Shown: positions 25,621-38,945 of the stretch, piece after piece
Position numbering within the stretch: position 1 is the first letter of the stretch
Layout: each line of letters begins with the position of its first letter
Assembly: GCF_024199795.1 (NCBI RefSeq)
Contig: NZ_JANADK010000001.1
Coordinates: 8,556,001 to 8,620,000 of the forward strand
Length of the DNA stretch: 64,000 nt
From: Bradyrhizobium sp. CCGB01
GTDB taxonomy: Bacteria; Pseudomonadota; Alphaproteobacteria; Rhizobiales; Xanthobacteraceae
Reading direction: 5' to 3'
Notes under the pieces: model-generated
Databases searched by the model: none
Seen by the model: the letters and a program-made list of their open reading frames with translations, nothing else
What the model was told of the DNA's origin: nothing
Made by a program: the position numbers and the translations under genes

Positions 25621-26391
25621 CTAGTCGAGCCCCTGCGCCGCCGGCATGTCCTGCGTCGGCATGATGGTCGGAGCCGGCTTGGCCTGGCCAACGGTTGGCG
25701 CCGTGGGTTGCGGTGCTGCCTCGACTGGCTTCGGCTGCACGGCGGCGGTCTGCTGCTGTGGTGCTTGCGCCTGCTGCGTCGCGGGCTCGGCCGGCTTGGC
25801 CGCGGCAACCGGCGCCTCGCCACGCCGCGGGGCGGCCTTGGGCAGCGGCACGGTGCGGCTGGCCACATGCGGAATCGCGGCCGGCGGACGCGGCGGGCCG
25901 CTGCGGACCATGGTCGGCGGCGGCAGCGCGCTTTGCGGGCGGTAAGGTGCAACCGCCGGCGCCTCATAGGAGGGCGCCATGCCGAAGGCATCGGCGGACG
26001 GCATGAAACGGATAATCCGGCCATCGCGAGCATCGATCACGAGCCGACCGTCGTCGCCGCGGTGGTCGATCACCGCGATGGTGTAGACGCTGCCGCGCAG
26101 GCGCGGGATGCCGAGCGGCGAGAAGCCGTTTTCGCGCAGCACCGCGTAGACCTCGATCGACGGCAGCAGCGCCGGGCCCGGACCGCGCTCCTCGTAGCCA
26201 TAGCCGTAACCGTAGCCTTGGCCGTAACGCGGCGGCGGTGGCGGCGCGACGTCCGGCGGTGCGTAGGGACCGTCGAAATCAGACACCGCGACGACCCCGC
26301 CTGCGGGAACTTGTGCAAGAACCGGCGCCGGCATCGCGGTTGCGGCCAGCGCCAGCGTGGCAGCAGCCACACATCCTGTGAAAAACTTCAT
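25621..26391 (-). CDS. Hypothetical secreted proline-rich protein
   Basis: About 256 aa from ATG 26391 (AGGAG ten bases upstream; GTG 26400 is an alternative). A Sec signal (MKFFTGCVAAATLALAATAM, then PAPVLAQ) leads into a Pro-rich stretch with a GQGYGYGYGYEE tyrosine/glycine repeat, then a compact segment near residues 75-125 (SIEVYAVLRENGFSPLGIP, then VIDARDGRIIRFMP) that resembles a PepSY-like fold. The last 120 residues are Pro/Ala-rich and look unstructured. Probably periplasmic or envelope-associated. No function is assignable. Confidence 0.72.
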   Translation of the reverse strand: MKFFTGCVAAATLALAATAMPAPVLAQVPAGGVVAVSDFDGPYAPPDVAPPPPPRYGQGYGYGYGYEERGPGPALLPSIEVYAVLRENGFSPLGIPRLRGSVYTIAVIDHRGDDGRLVIDARDGRIIRFMPSADAFGMAPSYEAPAVAPYRPQSALPPPTMVRSGPPRPPAAIPHVASRTVPLPKAAPRRGEAPVAAAKPAEPATQQAQAPQQQTAAVQPKPVEAAPQPTAPTVGQAKPAPTIMPTQDMPAAQGLD

Positions 26392-26400
26392 GGTCGACAC

Positions 26401-26884
26401 GCTCCTGTCAGGCCCCCGAACGTCTCGCGCTCTTTCGCTTCTTGCGGCGTGGCGCGCCTTTCGAAGGGCTGATCCGAAGCTTCATTCGGGATTTCGGCGT
26501 CGGCAGGGCCGGATCAGGGCACGTTTGCTTCAAAACCGGGGCCGCGCAACTTTCGAAAAGCGATTGATTGACATATCGGGAATCGGGACTTCCGCGCGCT
26601 TGTGTGATAGACAAAAATTTGGCAAGGTGTTGTTTAGGACAGGAAGACTGTCTCAATTTTGCTTGCGATTCCGGCACAGGGATTGCAGCAAAAACTGGCA
26701 CTTTCGAGCGCCGGCAAGGTACCAGGCAAAGCCGTTCTCGGGGACGAAGAACGCCTAGGCCTGAATTTAAGAAAATGCGGCTCGCTAGCGGACGAGCGGT
26801 GACCCAGAGGCGGGTGCCGCGGAACGCCCAAGGTGCGCCGAAGAGAGCGGTGAGGCAGCTTGCCGCATGGAGAGGATTGGAACA
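26401..26884. promoter_or_regulatory. Upstream region of gltB
   Basis: A 480-base region between the divergent proline-rich protein gene and gltB that must hold the gltBD promoter. It has an AT-richer stretch (26560-26640). A TTGGCAAGG-like element near 26620 recalls a sigma-54 -24 box, but the required GC at -12 is absent, so I do not call it. No gene or terminator is supported. Confidence 0.4.
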
Positions 26885-31618
<4,734 letters not shown>

Positions 31619-31627
31619 ATAAAAGAG

Positions 31628-31728
31628 CCTCATGGTGAGGAGGCGCGGAAGCGCCGTCTCGAACCATGAGACCACCAGCCGGGCCTTCATCCTTCGAGAC
31701 GCGCGTTCCGCGCTCCTCAGGATGAGGG
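31628..31728. repeat. Dispersed palindromic repeat between gltB and gltD
   Basis: Two modules, CTCATGGTGAGGAGGCGCGG...GTCTCGAACCATGAG and CATCCTTCGAGACGCGCG...GCGCTCCTCAGGATGAGG, as at 1138-1254. It sits inside the gltB-gltD operon gap (156 bases), so in RNA it would form strong hairpins that could stabilise gltB mRNA or lower gltD expression. Confidence 0.75.
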
Positions 31729-31774
31729 TCCAGCTAGAGAGCAGACGAACTAAGCGGCAGGGACTTCGGGTTTA

Positions 31775-33226
31775 ATGGGCAAGATCACGGGTTTTCTCGA
31801 AATCGAACGGCATGACCGCAAGTACACCCCGGTCGCCGAGCGCGTGAAGCATTTTGGCGAGTTCGTCGTTCCCTTGACCGAGAAGGAAACGCGCGACCAG
31901 GCCGCGCGCTGCATGAACTGCGGCATCCCCTATTGCCACGGCACCGGCTCGGTCGCGCCCGGCACGCCCGGCTGCCCGGTCAACAACCAGATCCCCGACT
32001 TCAACGACCTCGTCTATCAGGGCAACTGGGAAGAAGCCTCGCGCAACCTGCACTCGACCAACAATTTCCCGGAGTTCACCGGCCGCATCTGCCCGGCGCC
32101 GTGTGAAGCCTCCTGCACGCTCAACATCGACGACAACCCCGTCACCATCAAGACCATCGAATGCGCGATCGTCGACCGCGCCTGGGACAATGGCTGGCTG
32201 AAGCCTGAGGTCGCCGCCGTCAAGACCGGCAAGAAGGTCGCGGTGATCGGCTCGGGTCCGGCCGGCATGGCTTGCGCGCAGCAGCTCGCGCGCGCCGGCC
32301 ACGACGTGCACCTGTTCGAGAAGTTCGCCAAGGCCGGCGGCCTGCTGCGCTACGGCATTCCGGACTTCAAGATGGAGAAGGGCGTCATCGACCGCCGCGT
32401 CAAGCAGATGGAAGGCGAAGGCGTCACCTTCCACTACAACAGCCATGTCGGCGCTGAAGGCAATGTCGATCCGCGCGAGATGCTCAACGACTACGACGCC
32501 GTGGCGCTGACCGGCGGCGCGGAAGCCCCGCGCGACCTGCCGATCCCCGGCCGCGACCTCCAGGGCATCCACTACGCCATGGATTTCCTGCCGCAGCAGA
32601 ACCGCCGCGTCTCCAGCGAGCCCCTGAACGGCGTCGAGGAGATCCTGGCCGGCGGCAAGCATGTCGTCGTCATCGGCGGCGGCGACACCGGCTCCGACTG
32701 CATCGGCACCTCGCTGCGCCAGGGCGCGCTCTCGGTGACCCAGCTCGAGATCATGCCCGCCCCGCCCGAGCGCGAGAACAAGGGCCTGACTTGGCCGAAC
32801 TGGCCGCTCAAGATGCGGACGTCGTCGAGCCAGGCCGAAGGCGCGATCCGCGAATTCGCCGTGCTGACGCAAAAGTTCACCGGCGAGAACGGCAAGGTCA
32901 AGAAGCTGCACTGCGTCCGCGTCGACGACAAGTTCAAGCCGATTGCCGGCACCGAGTTCGAGCTCGATGCCGAACTTGTCCTGCTCGCGATGGGCTTCGT
33001 CCATCCCGTGCACGAGGGCCTGCTCAAGCTGCTCTCGGTCGACCTCGACCCGCGCGGCAACGTCAAGGCCAACACCTTGGACTACCAGACCTCGCGCCCG
33101 AACGTGTTCACCGCCGGCGACATGCGCCGTGGCCAGTCGCTGGTGGTCTGGGCCATCCGCGAGGGCCGGCTGTGTGCCCGGTCAATCGATACGTTCCTGA
33201 TGGGGAAGACGGATCTGCCGCGGTAG
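31775..33226 (+). CDS. gltD: Glutamate synthase (NADPH) small subunit
   Basis: A 483-aa FAD-dependent NADPH oxidoreductase. The N-terminal region holds the 4Fe-4S cysteines ([27 protein letters not shown]). The FAD Rossmann motif is [12 protein letters not shown] near residue 154, and the NADPH site is [11 protein letters not shown] near 296. It passes electrons from NADPH to the GltB iron-sulfur and FMN centres. It follows gltB by 156 bases that contain a dispersed repeat. Confidence 0.96.
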   Translation: MGKITGFLEIERHDRKYTPVAERVKHFGEFVVPLTEKETRDQAARCMNCGIPYCHGTGSVAPGTPGCPVNNQIPDFNDLVYQGNWEEASRNLHSTNNFPEFTGRICPAPCEASCTLNIDDNPVTIKTIECAIVDRAWDNGWLKPEVAAVKTGKKVAVIGSGPAGMACAQQLARAGHDVHLFEKFAKAGGLLRYGIPDFKMEKGVIDRRVKQMEGEGVTFHYNSHVGAEGNVDPREMLNDYDAVALTGGAEAPRDLPIPGRDLQGIHYAMDFLPQQNRRVSSEPLNGVEEILAGGKHVVVIGGGDTGSDCIGTSLRQGALSVTQLEIMPAPPERENKGLTWPNWPLKMRTSSSQAEGAIREFAVLTQKFTGENGKVKKLHCVRVDDKFKPIAGTEFELDAELVLLAMGFVHPVHEGLLKLLSVDLDPRGNVKANTLDYQTSRPNVFTAGDMRRGQSLVVWAIREGRLCARSIDTFLMGKTDLPR

Positions 33227-33257
33227 TCGCGGCTAGCTCCACTGCCCGATTTACGAA

Positions 33258-33350
33258 AGGTGTCATCGCCCGCGAAAGCGGGCGATCCAGTATTCCAGAG
33301 ACGTCAAACGTATGCGGATAGGCCGCGGCGTACTGGATGCCCCGGTCAAG
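33258..33350. repeat. Left part of a dispersed repeat interrupted by the IS element
   Basis: Starts with a hairpin CGCCCGC-GAAA-GCGGGCG and CCAGTA, and continues to GTACTGGATGCCCCGGTCAAG. The right half resumes at 34620 with TCAAGCCGGGGCAT. Rejoined, the ends give the palindrome ATGCCCCGG-TCAAG-CCGGGGCAT. Confidence 0.75.
33346..33350. repeat. Target-site duplication, left copy (TCAAG)
   Basis: TCAAG directly precedes the IS terminus TGTTTAG. The matching copy is at 34620-34624. Five-base duplications are within the range for IS481-family elements. Confidence 0.85.
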
Positions 33351-34619
33351 TGTTTAGCCCGGACAGATCACTGACGGGTGTTCGGAGACATAGCTGACAC
33401 ATCAACATTGGCTGGATTGGTCCGATTCGGGAGGCCGTCCATGCCTTGGAATGAGGTGTCAGTAATGGATCAGCGCCACGAGTTTGTGCGGCTTGCTTTG
33501 CAAGAGGGAGCCAATCGGCGCGAGCTCTGCCGCCGGTTCAACATCAGTCCTGATGTTGGCTACAAGTGGCTGGCGCGCTGGCAGGCCGGTGATCGGGAGC
33601 TGGCCGACCGTTCCCGGCGCCCGCACGCGATGCCCAGGCGGAGTGAGCCCGCGGTCGAGACGGAGGTCCTGGCTGTGCGCGACAAGCATCCGGCCTGGGG
33701 AGCGCGGAAGATTGCCCATTGCCTGAAGCGGGGCGGGCAGACGGTGCCTGTGCCGTGAACGGTGCACCAGATCCTGTGCCGGAACGGCCGGGTCAGCCCC
33801 AGCGAGAATGCACCGCCAAATCCGGGGCACCGCTTCGAGAAGGAAGCTCCCAACCTGCTGTGGCAGATGGACTTCAAGGGTCACCTGCCGCTCGCCAACG
33901 GGACACGGTGCCATCCGCTCACAATCGTCGACGATCACTCGCGCTATGTTCTGTGCCTGAAGGCCTGTGCCGACGAGCAGCGTCTGACCGTGCAGGATCA
34001 CCTGACGGCGACGTTCCGCTGCTATGGCCTGCCGGAGGCCTTCTACACCGACAACGGCTCACCCTGGGGCGACACGTCCGGCATTCGTTGGACCGGACTG
34101 AAGGTGTGGCTGCTCAAGCTTGGCGTCAGGGTGGTCCATGCCAGGCCGTGCCATCCACAGGCCCGCGGCAAGAACGAACGCTTCCATCGCACCCTGAAGG
34201 CCGAGGTCTTTGCCATGCGCCGCTTCCGCACCCTCCCGGAAGTCCAGCGTGCCTTCGATGCCTGGCGGCCGGTCTACAATCTGGAGCGGCCCCACGAGGG
34301 CCTGGATATGCACGTCCCTGCCGATCGCTTCCGGCCGAGCGCTCGTGCCATGCCGGCCCGCGTTCCGAACGTCGCGTACGACAGCAGCGAGATCGTGCGC
34401 AGGGTCTCCTCGACCAGACCCTACATCTCCTTCAAGGGACGCTTCTGGAAAGTTCCCCAAGCTTTCGCCCGCGAACGCCTTGCCATCCGACCGCTGGATC
34501 ATGACGGCCACTACGGAATCTTCTTCGCCAGCTGGCAGGTCGCATCCATCGACTTGACCAACGCCCAACCTGTCAGTGATGTGTCCGAACAGGTGTCAGC
34601 TATGTCTCCGGACTAAACA
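33351..34619 (+). mobile_element. IS481-family insertion sequence, 1269 bp
   Basis: Bounded by TGTTTAGCCCGGA (left) and, inverted, TGTTTAGTCCGGA (right), identical at 12 of 13 positions and starting with the TGT typical of IS481. Inside each end are further related motifs (TGTTCGGA then ACAT and CTGACA, at 33379-33400 and inverted at 34571-34591), probably transposase-binding repeats. Flanked by a TCAAG duplication. The single transposase gene carries an in-frame stop, so this copy is probably not autonomous. The insertion point is the loop of a repeat palindrome. Confidence 0.88.
33441..34616 (+). pseudogene. IS481-family transposase, interrupted by an in-frame TGA
   Basis: A single reading frame of about 391 codons apart from TGA at 33756-33758. 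The first part (from ATG 33441, MPWNEVSVMDQRHEFVRLA) holds the helix-turn-helix (RRELCRRFNISPDVGYKWL). The second part holds the DDE integrase core: LWQMDFKGH (first Asp), AFYTDNGSPWG (second Asp) and GKNERFHRTLKAEV (Glu). Both parts share one frame, so the cause is a point nonsense mutation and not a frameshift; a CGA-to-TGA change would suffice. Readthrough or a sequencing error are alternatives. Confidence 0.88.
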
Positions 34620-34624
34620 TCAAG
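34620..34624. repeat. Target-site duplication, right copy (TCAAG)
   Basis: TCAAG immediately follows the right IS terminus and leads into CCGGGGCAT, the right arm of the interrupted palindrome. Confidence 0.85.
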
Positions 34625-34695
34625 CCGGGGCATGCCAGCGGAGTGAGTGGCAAGGGCGCCGCTAAACCGCATTCGCTAGAACGCGATCCGCCCCC

Positions 34696-36456
34696 TCAAT
34701 TCTGCAGCCTCACCCCAACCAACACCACAGTCCCCTGCGAGCTCGAGCCCGCGACGTTCGAATTCAGGATGTCGTGGCGCAACGTGCCCTTGACCCAGAT
34801 GTTGCGGTTGAGCTTGTAGATCAGATTGCCTTCGAGCGAGTAGGTCTTGTCGTTGCGATTCTGGTTTTGGTAGTCGTAGGTGCCGTAGGTGAACCTGCCG
34901 ACCGCGGTGAGCCAGCGGCGGAAGTCGTGATCGACTTCGGCGGCGTAGGTGTGCACCAGCACGCCGGAGGAGCCGGGGACCGTGGACTCGGCGATCTGCG
35001 TGTCGGTGAAGAATTTCACGGTGGTCAGGCCACTCGCATTCCAGATCAGCGAGCCCGCGGTCAGGAAGCCCGCGAGCTGGCTGAGGCGCGGGTCGACGTA
35101 GTTGCGTGCAGTATAGCCGACCGAGATCTCGCCAACGAGGATGCGCGTGAACTCGAACGTCGAGCCGACCTTGGCGTAGCCACCCGATGAATCGCGGAAA
35201 TAGCCGTTGCGGTCCGCGGGCTGGTCGTGCACGCGGCTGTCGCCTTCGATCTCGACGAACGGCTTCAGCCCCGGCTTGAGGTCGTAGGAGAAACGTCCCA
35301 CACCGCCGTACTGGTTGAAGTCGCGATCGTCGTTGCTCGAAATCGTACCGTCAGTGAGCTTGGAGTTCGTGTAGGCGGTTCGATCTACCGTCACGCCGGC
35401 CGCGACCTGGAAACGGTTGAAGGTCTGGTCGAAGCCGAGCGTGGTGCCGTAGGCGGCGTAGATTGGATATTTCTGCAGGCCGGCCTGCACGTTCGGGCTG
35501 CCGGGATTGTCGGTGGCGAGCCGCAGACGGAGCTGCGAGGTCAGCTTGAAGTCGCGGTCGACGTCGAGGCGGCCGTCGACATGGCCGGTGAAATCGGGGC
35601 GGTCGATCTCGACCGGCGACGGCGAGGCAAAGCCGTCGATCGTCGCCGGCATGTTGTTGGTGTAGCCGGAGAACGAGCCGCGCAGATCGGCGACCAGCGC
35701 GTGGCGCTCCCAGTCGGACGCCACGAGAAGATCGGGCGCGACGACATAGACCGGCGAGCCGACCGGCTTGTTGAGACGCGCGGGATTGGTGTCGTAACCG
35801 GTCGATAGCTCGAGCCCGCCCTTGATCAGGAAGCTGCCGGCATAGTCGCCGACCGCGCCGAACGCATCGTCGTCGGCCTTGAGGCGGCGGCGCTGCGGCT
35901 GGCCCGGCACGGTGCCCGCCATCGCCGCCGGCACCGGCGCCCTGTTCGCGGTCTCGGATGGCGGCGGCGCTATCTTGGGCAGGCCGAGCGTGGACACCGG
36001 CGGCTTGGCCGACGGCACTGGCGAGCCCGGCCCCGCAGCGCGCTTCGGCTTCGGCTGACCCGGATAGAGCTTTGGTTGCTGCCGCTTGCGGTTCAGCGAG
36101 TCGTAGCCGGAGCTGCTCGCGCCGTTGGCGGCGGGCAGGCCATAGGTCGGGACCTGATTGGCCGGGGTTTGACCGGTGCGCGAGGTTGCCGGCGCCGGCT
36201 GGCGCCCGCGCGGATCGGCGTTGGGATCGGGCAGCGCCGGCAGCGCGTCGGACGGCGCCTGCGGCACGCCCGCCGTGCGGCGCGTCGGCAGCGTGTCCGG
36301 CGCGGCGAAGCCGCCGCGGTTGGGATTGAAGAGGTCGGGCGTGAGGCTCTGGGCGGCGGCGGGCGCGCTTCCGAGGGCAGTCAGCGCAAGGCACGGCAAA
36401 GCCGCGCGCAGGAAATGCCCGCGCTTGCTCCGGCCCGTGCCTGGAGACGACCCCAC
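34696..36456 (-). CDS. Outer-membrane beta-barrel protein (BBP2_2-type putative porin)
   Basis: A 586-aa outer-membrane protein. The signal peptide (about residues 10-36, ending AAAQ) is followed by a long Pro/Ala-rich, low-complexity linker to about residue 195. A C-terminal barrel of about 390 residues follows, with alternating aromatic beta-strands and an end in GTVVLVGVRLQN, consistent with a BAM-recognised last strand. It resembles the putative beta-barrel porin 2 family. The role is unknown. It is divergent from kdsD, an envelope LPS gene, which fits an outer-membrane role. Confidence 0.82.
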   Translation of the reverse strand: MGSSPGTGRSKRGHFLRAALPCLALTALGSAPAAAQSLTPDLFNPNRGGFAAPDTLPTRRTAGVPQAPSDALPALPDPNADPRGRQPAPATSRTGQTPANQVPTYGLPAANGASSSGYDSLNRKRQQPKLYPGQPKPKRAAGPGSPVPSAKPPVSTLGLPKIAPPPSETANRAPVPAAMAGTVPGQPQRRRLKADDDAFGAVGDYAGSFLIKGGLELSTGYDTNPARLNKPVGSPVYVVAPDLLVASDWERHALVADLRGSFSGYTNNMPATIDGFASPSPVEIDRPDFTGHVDGRLDVDRDFKLTSQLRLRLATDNPGSPNVQAGLQKYPIYAAYGTTLGFDQTFNRFQVAAGVTVDRTAYTNSKLTDGTISSNDDRDFNQYGGVGRFSYDLKPGLKPFVEIEGDSRVHDQPADRNGYFRDSSGGYAKVGSTFEFTRILVGEISVGYTARNYVDPRLSQLAGFLTAGSLIWNASGLTTVKFFTDTQIAESTVPGSSGVLVHTYAAEVDHDFRRWLTAVGRFTYGTYDYQNQNRNDKTYSLEGNLIYKLNRNIWVKGTLRHDILNSNVAGSSSQGTVVLVGVRLQN

Positions 36457-36645
36457 GATGGAATTACCTCAACGAAATCAAACACTTTCACGACGACCTC
36501 CGCCGGGTGGCGGGAACCATCGTTAATGGAGTTAAAACAATTATGGTTAATGACCGGTTGAGGGCTTTTGGGGCCTCGTCGCCTCACCCGCCCGGGCATG
36601 CTAAGCAGGCGCCAACGGGCGAATGCCCCCTCCCTGGACCTGAAC

Positions 36646-37653
36646 ATGCCGAGCTCGAAACCGCTGATGACCCCATCATCCGGCCCCATCACGACAAGCG
36701 TCGAATCCGCGCTCCGCACGCTGGAGACGGAGAGCGGCGGCATCAACGCGCTCGCCGCCGCGCTGCGCGGCCCGCTGGGCGAGACCTTCGCCAGGGCGGT
36801 CGACCTGATCCGCAACGCCAAGGGCCGCGTCATCGTCACCGGGCTCGGCAAGTCCGGCCACATGGCGCGCAAGATCGCGGCGACGCTGGCCTCCACCGGC
36901 ACCCCCGCCTTCTTCGTCCACACCGCGGAAGCCGCCCATGGCGACCTCGGCATGATCACCACCGACGACGTCATCATGGCGCTGTCCTGGTCCGGCGAGC
37001 AGCCGGAGATGAAGACGCTGGTGAACTATTCGGCGCGGTTCGCGATCCCGATGATCGCGGTGACGTCGAACGCTTCGTCCTCGCTCGGTCAGGCCGCCGA
37101 CATCGTGATCGAGCTGCCGAAGGCGCGCGAGGCCTGCCCGCACAATCTGGCGCCGACCACCTCGACCATGATGCAGGTCGCGATCGGAGATGCCATCGCG
37201 ATTGCGCTGCTCGAAGGCCGCGGCTTCACCGCGCTGGAGTTCGCGCATTTCCATCCCGGCGGCAAGCTGGGCGCGATGCTGAAATTCGTCCGCGACTACA
37301 TGCGCACCGGCGCGGAGATCCCGGTCAAGCCGCTCGGCACCAAGATGTCGGACGCGGTGATGGAGATGTCGGCGAAGGGGCTGGGCTGCGTCTGCATCGT
37401 CGATGATGCCGGCGGGGTCGCAGGCATCATCACCGACGGCGATCTGCGCCGCCACATGCGGCCGGATCTTCTGACGGCGTTGGTCGACGACATCATGACG
37501 AAGCAGCCGAAGACCGTGCCGCCCTCGATGCTCGCCACCGAGATGATCGAGGTGTTGAACACGAGCAAGATCACGACGCTGGTGGTGACCGAGGCGGACA
37601 AGGTGGTCGGCATCGTGCATCTGCACGATTTGCTGCGGGCGGGTGTGGCGTAG
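36646..37653 (+). CDS. kdsD: Arabinose-5-phosphate isomerase (KdsD/KpsF/GutQ family)
   Basis: About 335 aa. The N-terminal SIS domain (residues about 30-175: VIVTGLGKSGHMARKIAATL, SWSGEQPE, HNLAPTTST) is followed by two CBS domains (about 215-330), the standard KdsD layout. It interconverts ribulose-5-phosphate and arabinose-5-phosphate, the first step of Kdo synthesis for lipopolysaccharide. ATG 36646 is preferred; an upstream ATG at 36568 would add 26 poorly conserved residues, and Met at 36667 is also possible. Confidence 0.92.
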   Translation: MPSSKPLMTPSSGPITTSVESALRTLETESGGINALAAALRGPLGETFARAVDLIRNAKGRVIVTGLGKSGHMARKIAATLASTGTPAFFVHTAEAAHGDLGMITTDDVIMALSWSGEQPEMKTLVNYSARFAIPMIAVTSNASSSLGQAADIVIELPKAREACPHNLAPTTSTMMQVAIGDAIAIALLEGRGFTALEFAHFHPGGKLGAMLKFVRDYMRTGAEIPVKPLGTKMSDAVMEMSAKGLGCVCIVDDAGGVAGIITDGDLRRHMRPDLLTALVDDIMTKQPKTVPPSMLATEMIEVLNTSKITTLVVTEADKVVGIVHLHDLLRAGVA

Positions 37654-37671
37654 GCACGCTGTCTCTCCACC

Positions 37672-37810
37672 GTCATTGCGAGCGCAGCGAAGCAATCCAG
37701 AAGACCCTCACCCTGAGGAGCGCGCTCTTCGCGCGCGTCTCGAAGGGCGAGGCCACCGGCCGGGCCTTCATCCTTCGAGACGCGCGAAGACGCGCTCCTC
37801 AGGATGAGGA
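37672..37810. repeat. Composite dispersed repeat
   Basis: Begins with the half element GTCATTGCGAGCGCAGCGAA (as at 7601) and continues directly into the two-module type seen at 1138 and 31628 (CCTGAGGAGCGCGC...GTCTCGAAGG, then CATCCTTCGAGACGCGCG...CTCCTCAGGATGAGG). Located between the convergent kdsD and carboxymuconolactone-decarboxylase-like genes. Confidence 0.75.
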
Positions 37811-37818
37811 ATTGAGAG

Positions 37819-38370
37819 CTACGCCGGAAATCTTGCCGCCTTCTCCTCCAAGGGCAGCTTCAGCCCGTTCGCCAGATACGACACCGTGCGATAGAAGCCG
37901 CACAGCAGCATGATCTCCAGGATCTGGGCCTCGTCGTAATGCGCCGACAGCGCGGCGAACTCGGCATCATCGAGCGTCGCGCGGGTGTGCAGCGCGTCTA
38001 CCGCTGCGATCAACGCCTGCTCCGCCGGCGACCAGCATGGTGACGTCGCATCGCCCCGCACGGTCGCGTGCACCTCCTCATCGGTGAGTTTCGCAGGCCC
38101 GGCAAAGACCGCGACATGCACGCCCCATTCATATTCGCATCGGGTCAGCGCGCAGGTGCGGTCGATGACGATCTCGCGCTGGCGCAGGGAGAGTGGACCC
38201 GGATCAAGCAGCCCGCCGGCGCGAAACTTGTCCCAGGCGCGGGCGTGGCCCGCCATCACCCGGAACAGCACCAGCGGCGGCGCGCCGCGCATGATGCGGT
38301 CGAATTGTTGCTGGATCTCCGGGGGATAAGGCGGCGCGAGCGGGACGATGCGCGGCATGGCCTGGGACAC
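37819..38370 (-). CDS. Carboxymuconolactone decarboxylase (AhpD-like) family protein
   Basis: A 183-aa all-alpha protein. The segment LSLRQREIVIDRTCALTRCEYEWGVHVAVF matches the AhpD/CMD core, in which a Glu/Cys/His relay carries out peroxidase or decarboxylase chemistry; here the relay Cys is replaced in the usual CxxC position (TRCEYEWGVH has one Cys). The late part (EAQILEIMLLCGFYRTVSYLANGL) is also typical. GTG 38370 is chosen because GGAGG lies six bases upstream. It is divergent from a HxlR-type regulator, with two operators between, so it is probably induced by some reactive compound (inference). Confidence 0.85.
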   Translation of the reverse strand: MSQAMPRIVPLAPPYPPEIQQQFDRIMRGAPPLVLFRVMAGHARAWDKFRAGGLLDPGPLSLRQREIVIDRTCALTRCEYEWGVHVAVFAGPAKLTDEEVHATVRGDATSPCWSPAEQALIAAVDALHTRATLDDAEFAALSAHYDEAQILEIMLLCGFYRTVSYLANGLKLPLEEKAARFPA

Positions 38371-38384
38371 GGGGCGCCTCCATT

Positions 38385-38401
38385 GCTACATTTATCGTAG
38401 C
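38385..38401. promoter_or_regulatory. Operator 1 (GCTACATTTATCGTAGC)
   Basis: A 17-bp dyad with GCTAC/GTAGC arms in the 72-base divergent region. A near-identical second copy begins 22 bases later, so both lie on the same face of the helix. A strong candidate for binding of the adjacent HxlR-type regulator. Confidence 0.75.
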
Positions 38402-38406
38402 ACGAC

Positions 38407-38423
38407 GCTACATTATCTGTAGC
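38407..38423. promoter_or_regulatory. Operator 2 (GCTACATTATCTGTAGC)
   Basis: The second 17-bp dyad with GCTAC/GTAGC arms, 22 bases from operator 1 and 20 bases before the regulator start. It is placed to cover the regulator promoter, so autoregulation is likely. Confidence 0.75.
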
Positions 38424-38442
38424 AAGACGCAAGAGGGTGATT

Positions 38443-38769
38443 ATGGCGAAGCAGGCAGTAGCGTCAGCGAACGTCCGGGGATCGCGTACCGGGCGGCCGA
38501 TCATGGCGCTGCTCGATTTGCTCGGCCGGCGCTGGAGCCTGCGGATCTTGTGGGAGTTGCGCGAGGCTCCTCTCACCTCCCGCGCGCTGCGCGCCGCCTG
38601 CGACGAGGCTTCGCCGACGGTGCTCCAGGCCCGGCTGACGGAGTTGCGCGAGGCCGGGTTCGTGGAGCTGGGTGACGGCGGCGGTTACGGGCTGACAGCG
38701 CTCGGACGGGAATTGTGCGAGACGTTCATGCCGCTGCACCGGTTTGCGGAGAGGTGGAAGAAGAGTTGA
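38443..38769 (+). CDS. HxlR-type winged helix-turn-helix transcriptional regulator
   Basis: A 108-aa single-domain regulator. The segment LLGRRWSLRILWELREAPLTSRALRAAC and the wing ELREAGFVELGDGGGYGLTALG are the HxlR/MarR-like winged helix. The start is ATG 38443, with AAGAGGG just upstream; GTG 38437 is in frame but overlaps that site. HxlR proteins sense electrophiles such as aldehydes and quinones. Divergent from the AhpD-like gene. Confidence 0.87.
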   Translation: MAKQAVASANVRGSRTGRPIMALLDLLGRRWSLRILWELREAPLTSRALRAACDEASPTVLQARLTELREAGFVELGDGGGYGLTALGRELCETFMPLHRFAERWKKS

Positions 38770-38792
38770 AGATCGCCAAGCGCTCGGATCTT

Positions 38793-38937
38793 CCTTCTCC
38801 CCTTGTGGGAGAAGGTGGCGCGAAGCGCCGGATGAGGGGTATGCCTCCTCAAACTCAGATCAGCATTTGCGGAGACATACCCCTCACCCGTCTCGCCGCT
38901 TCGCGGCGAGCCACCCTCTCCCGCAAGGGGAGAGGGA
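38793..38937. repeat. Dispersed inverted repeat (CTTCTCCCC...GGGGAGAGGG type)
   Basis: Arms CCTTCTCCCCTTGTGGGAGA and TCTCCCGCAAGGGGAGAGG, with inner pairs (GATGAGGGGTATG, CATACCCCTCACC). It sits between the convergent regulator and NfeD genes and probably serves as a terminator. Confidence 0.75.
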
Positions 38938-38945
38938 AAGAATAG

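Noticed and set aside
26610..26640. Sigma-54-like element upstream of gltB
   Set aside because: A TTGGCAAGG start resembles the -24 box, but the invariant GC at -12 is missing at the right spacing.
33378..34616. Two separate transposase genes in the IS element
   Set aside because: Both frames are in the same register and separated by a single TGA; the family is encoded by one gene without programmed frameshifting, so this is one pseudogene.
36547..36561. CtrA-like box TTAA-N7-TTGA before kdsD
   Set aside because: One mismatch to TTAA-N7-TTAA and no second site; such near matches arise by chance in AT-richer promoter DNA.
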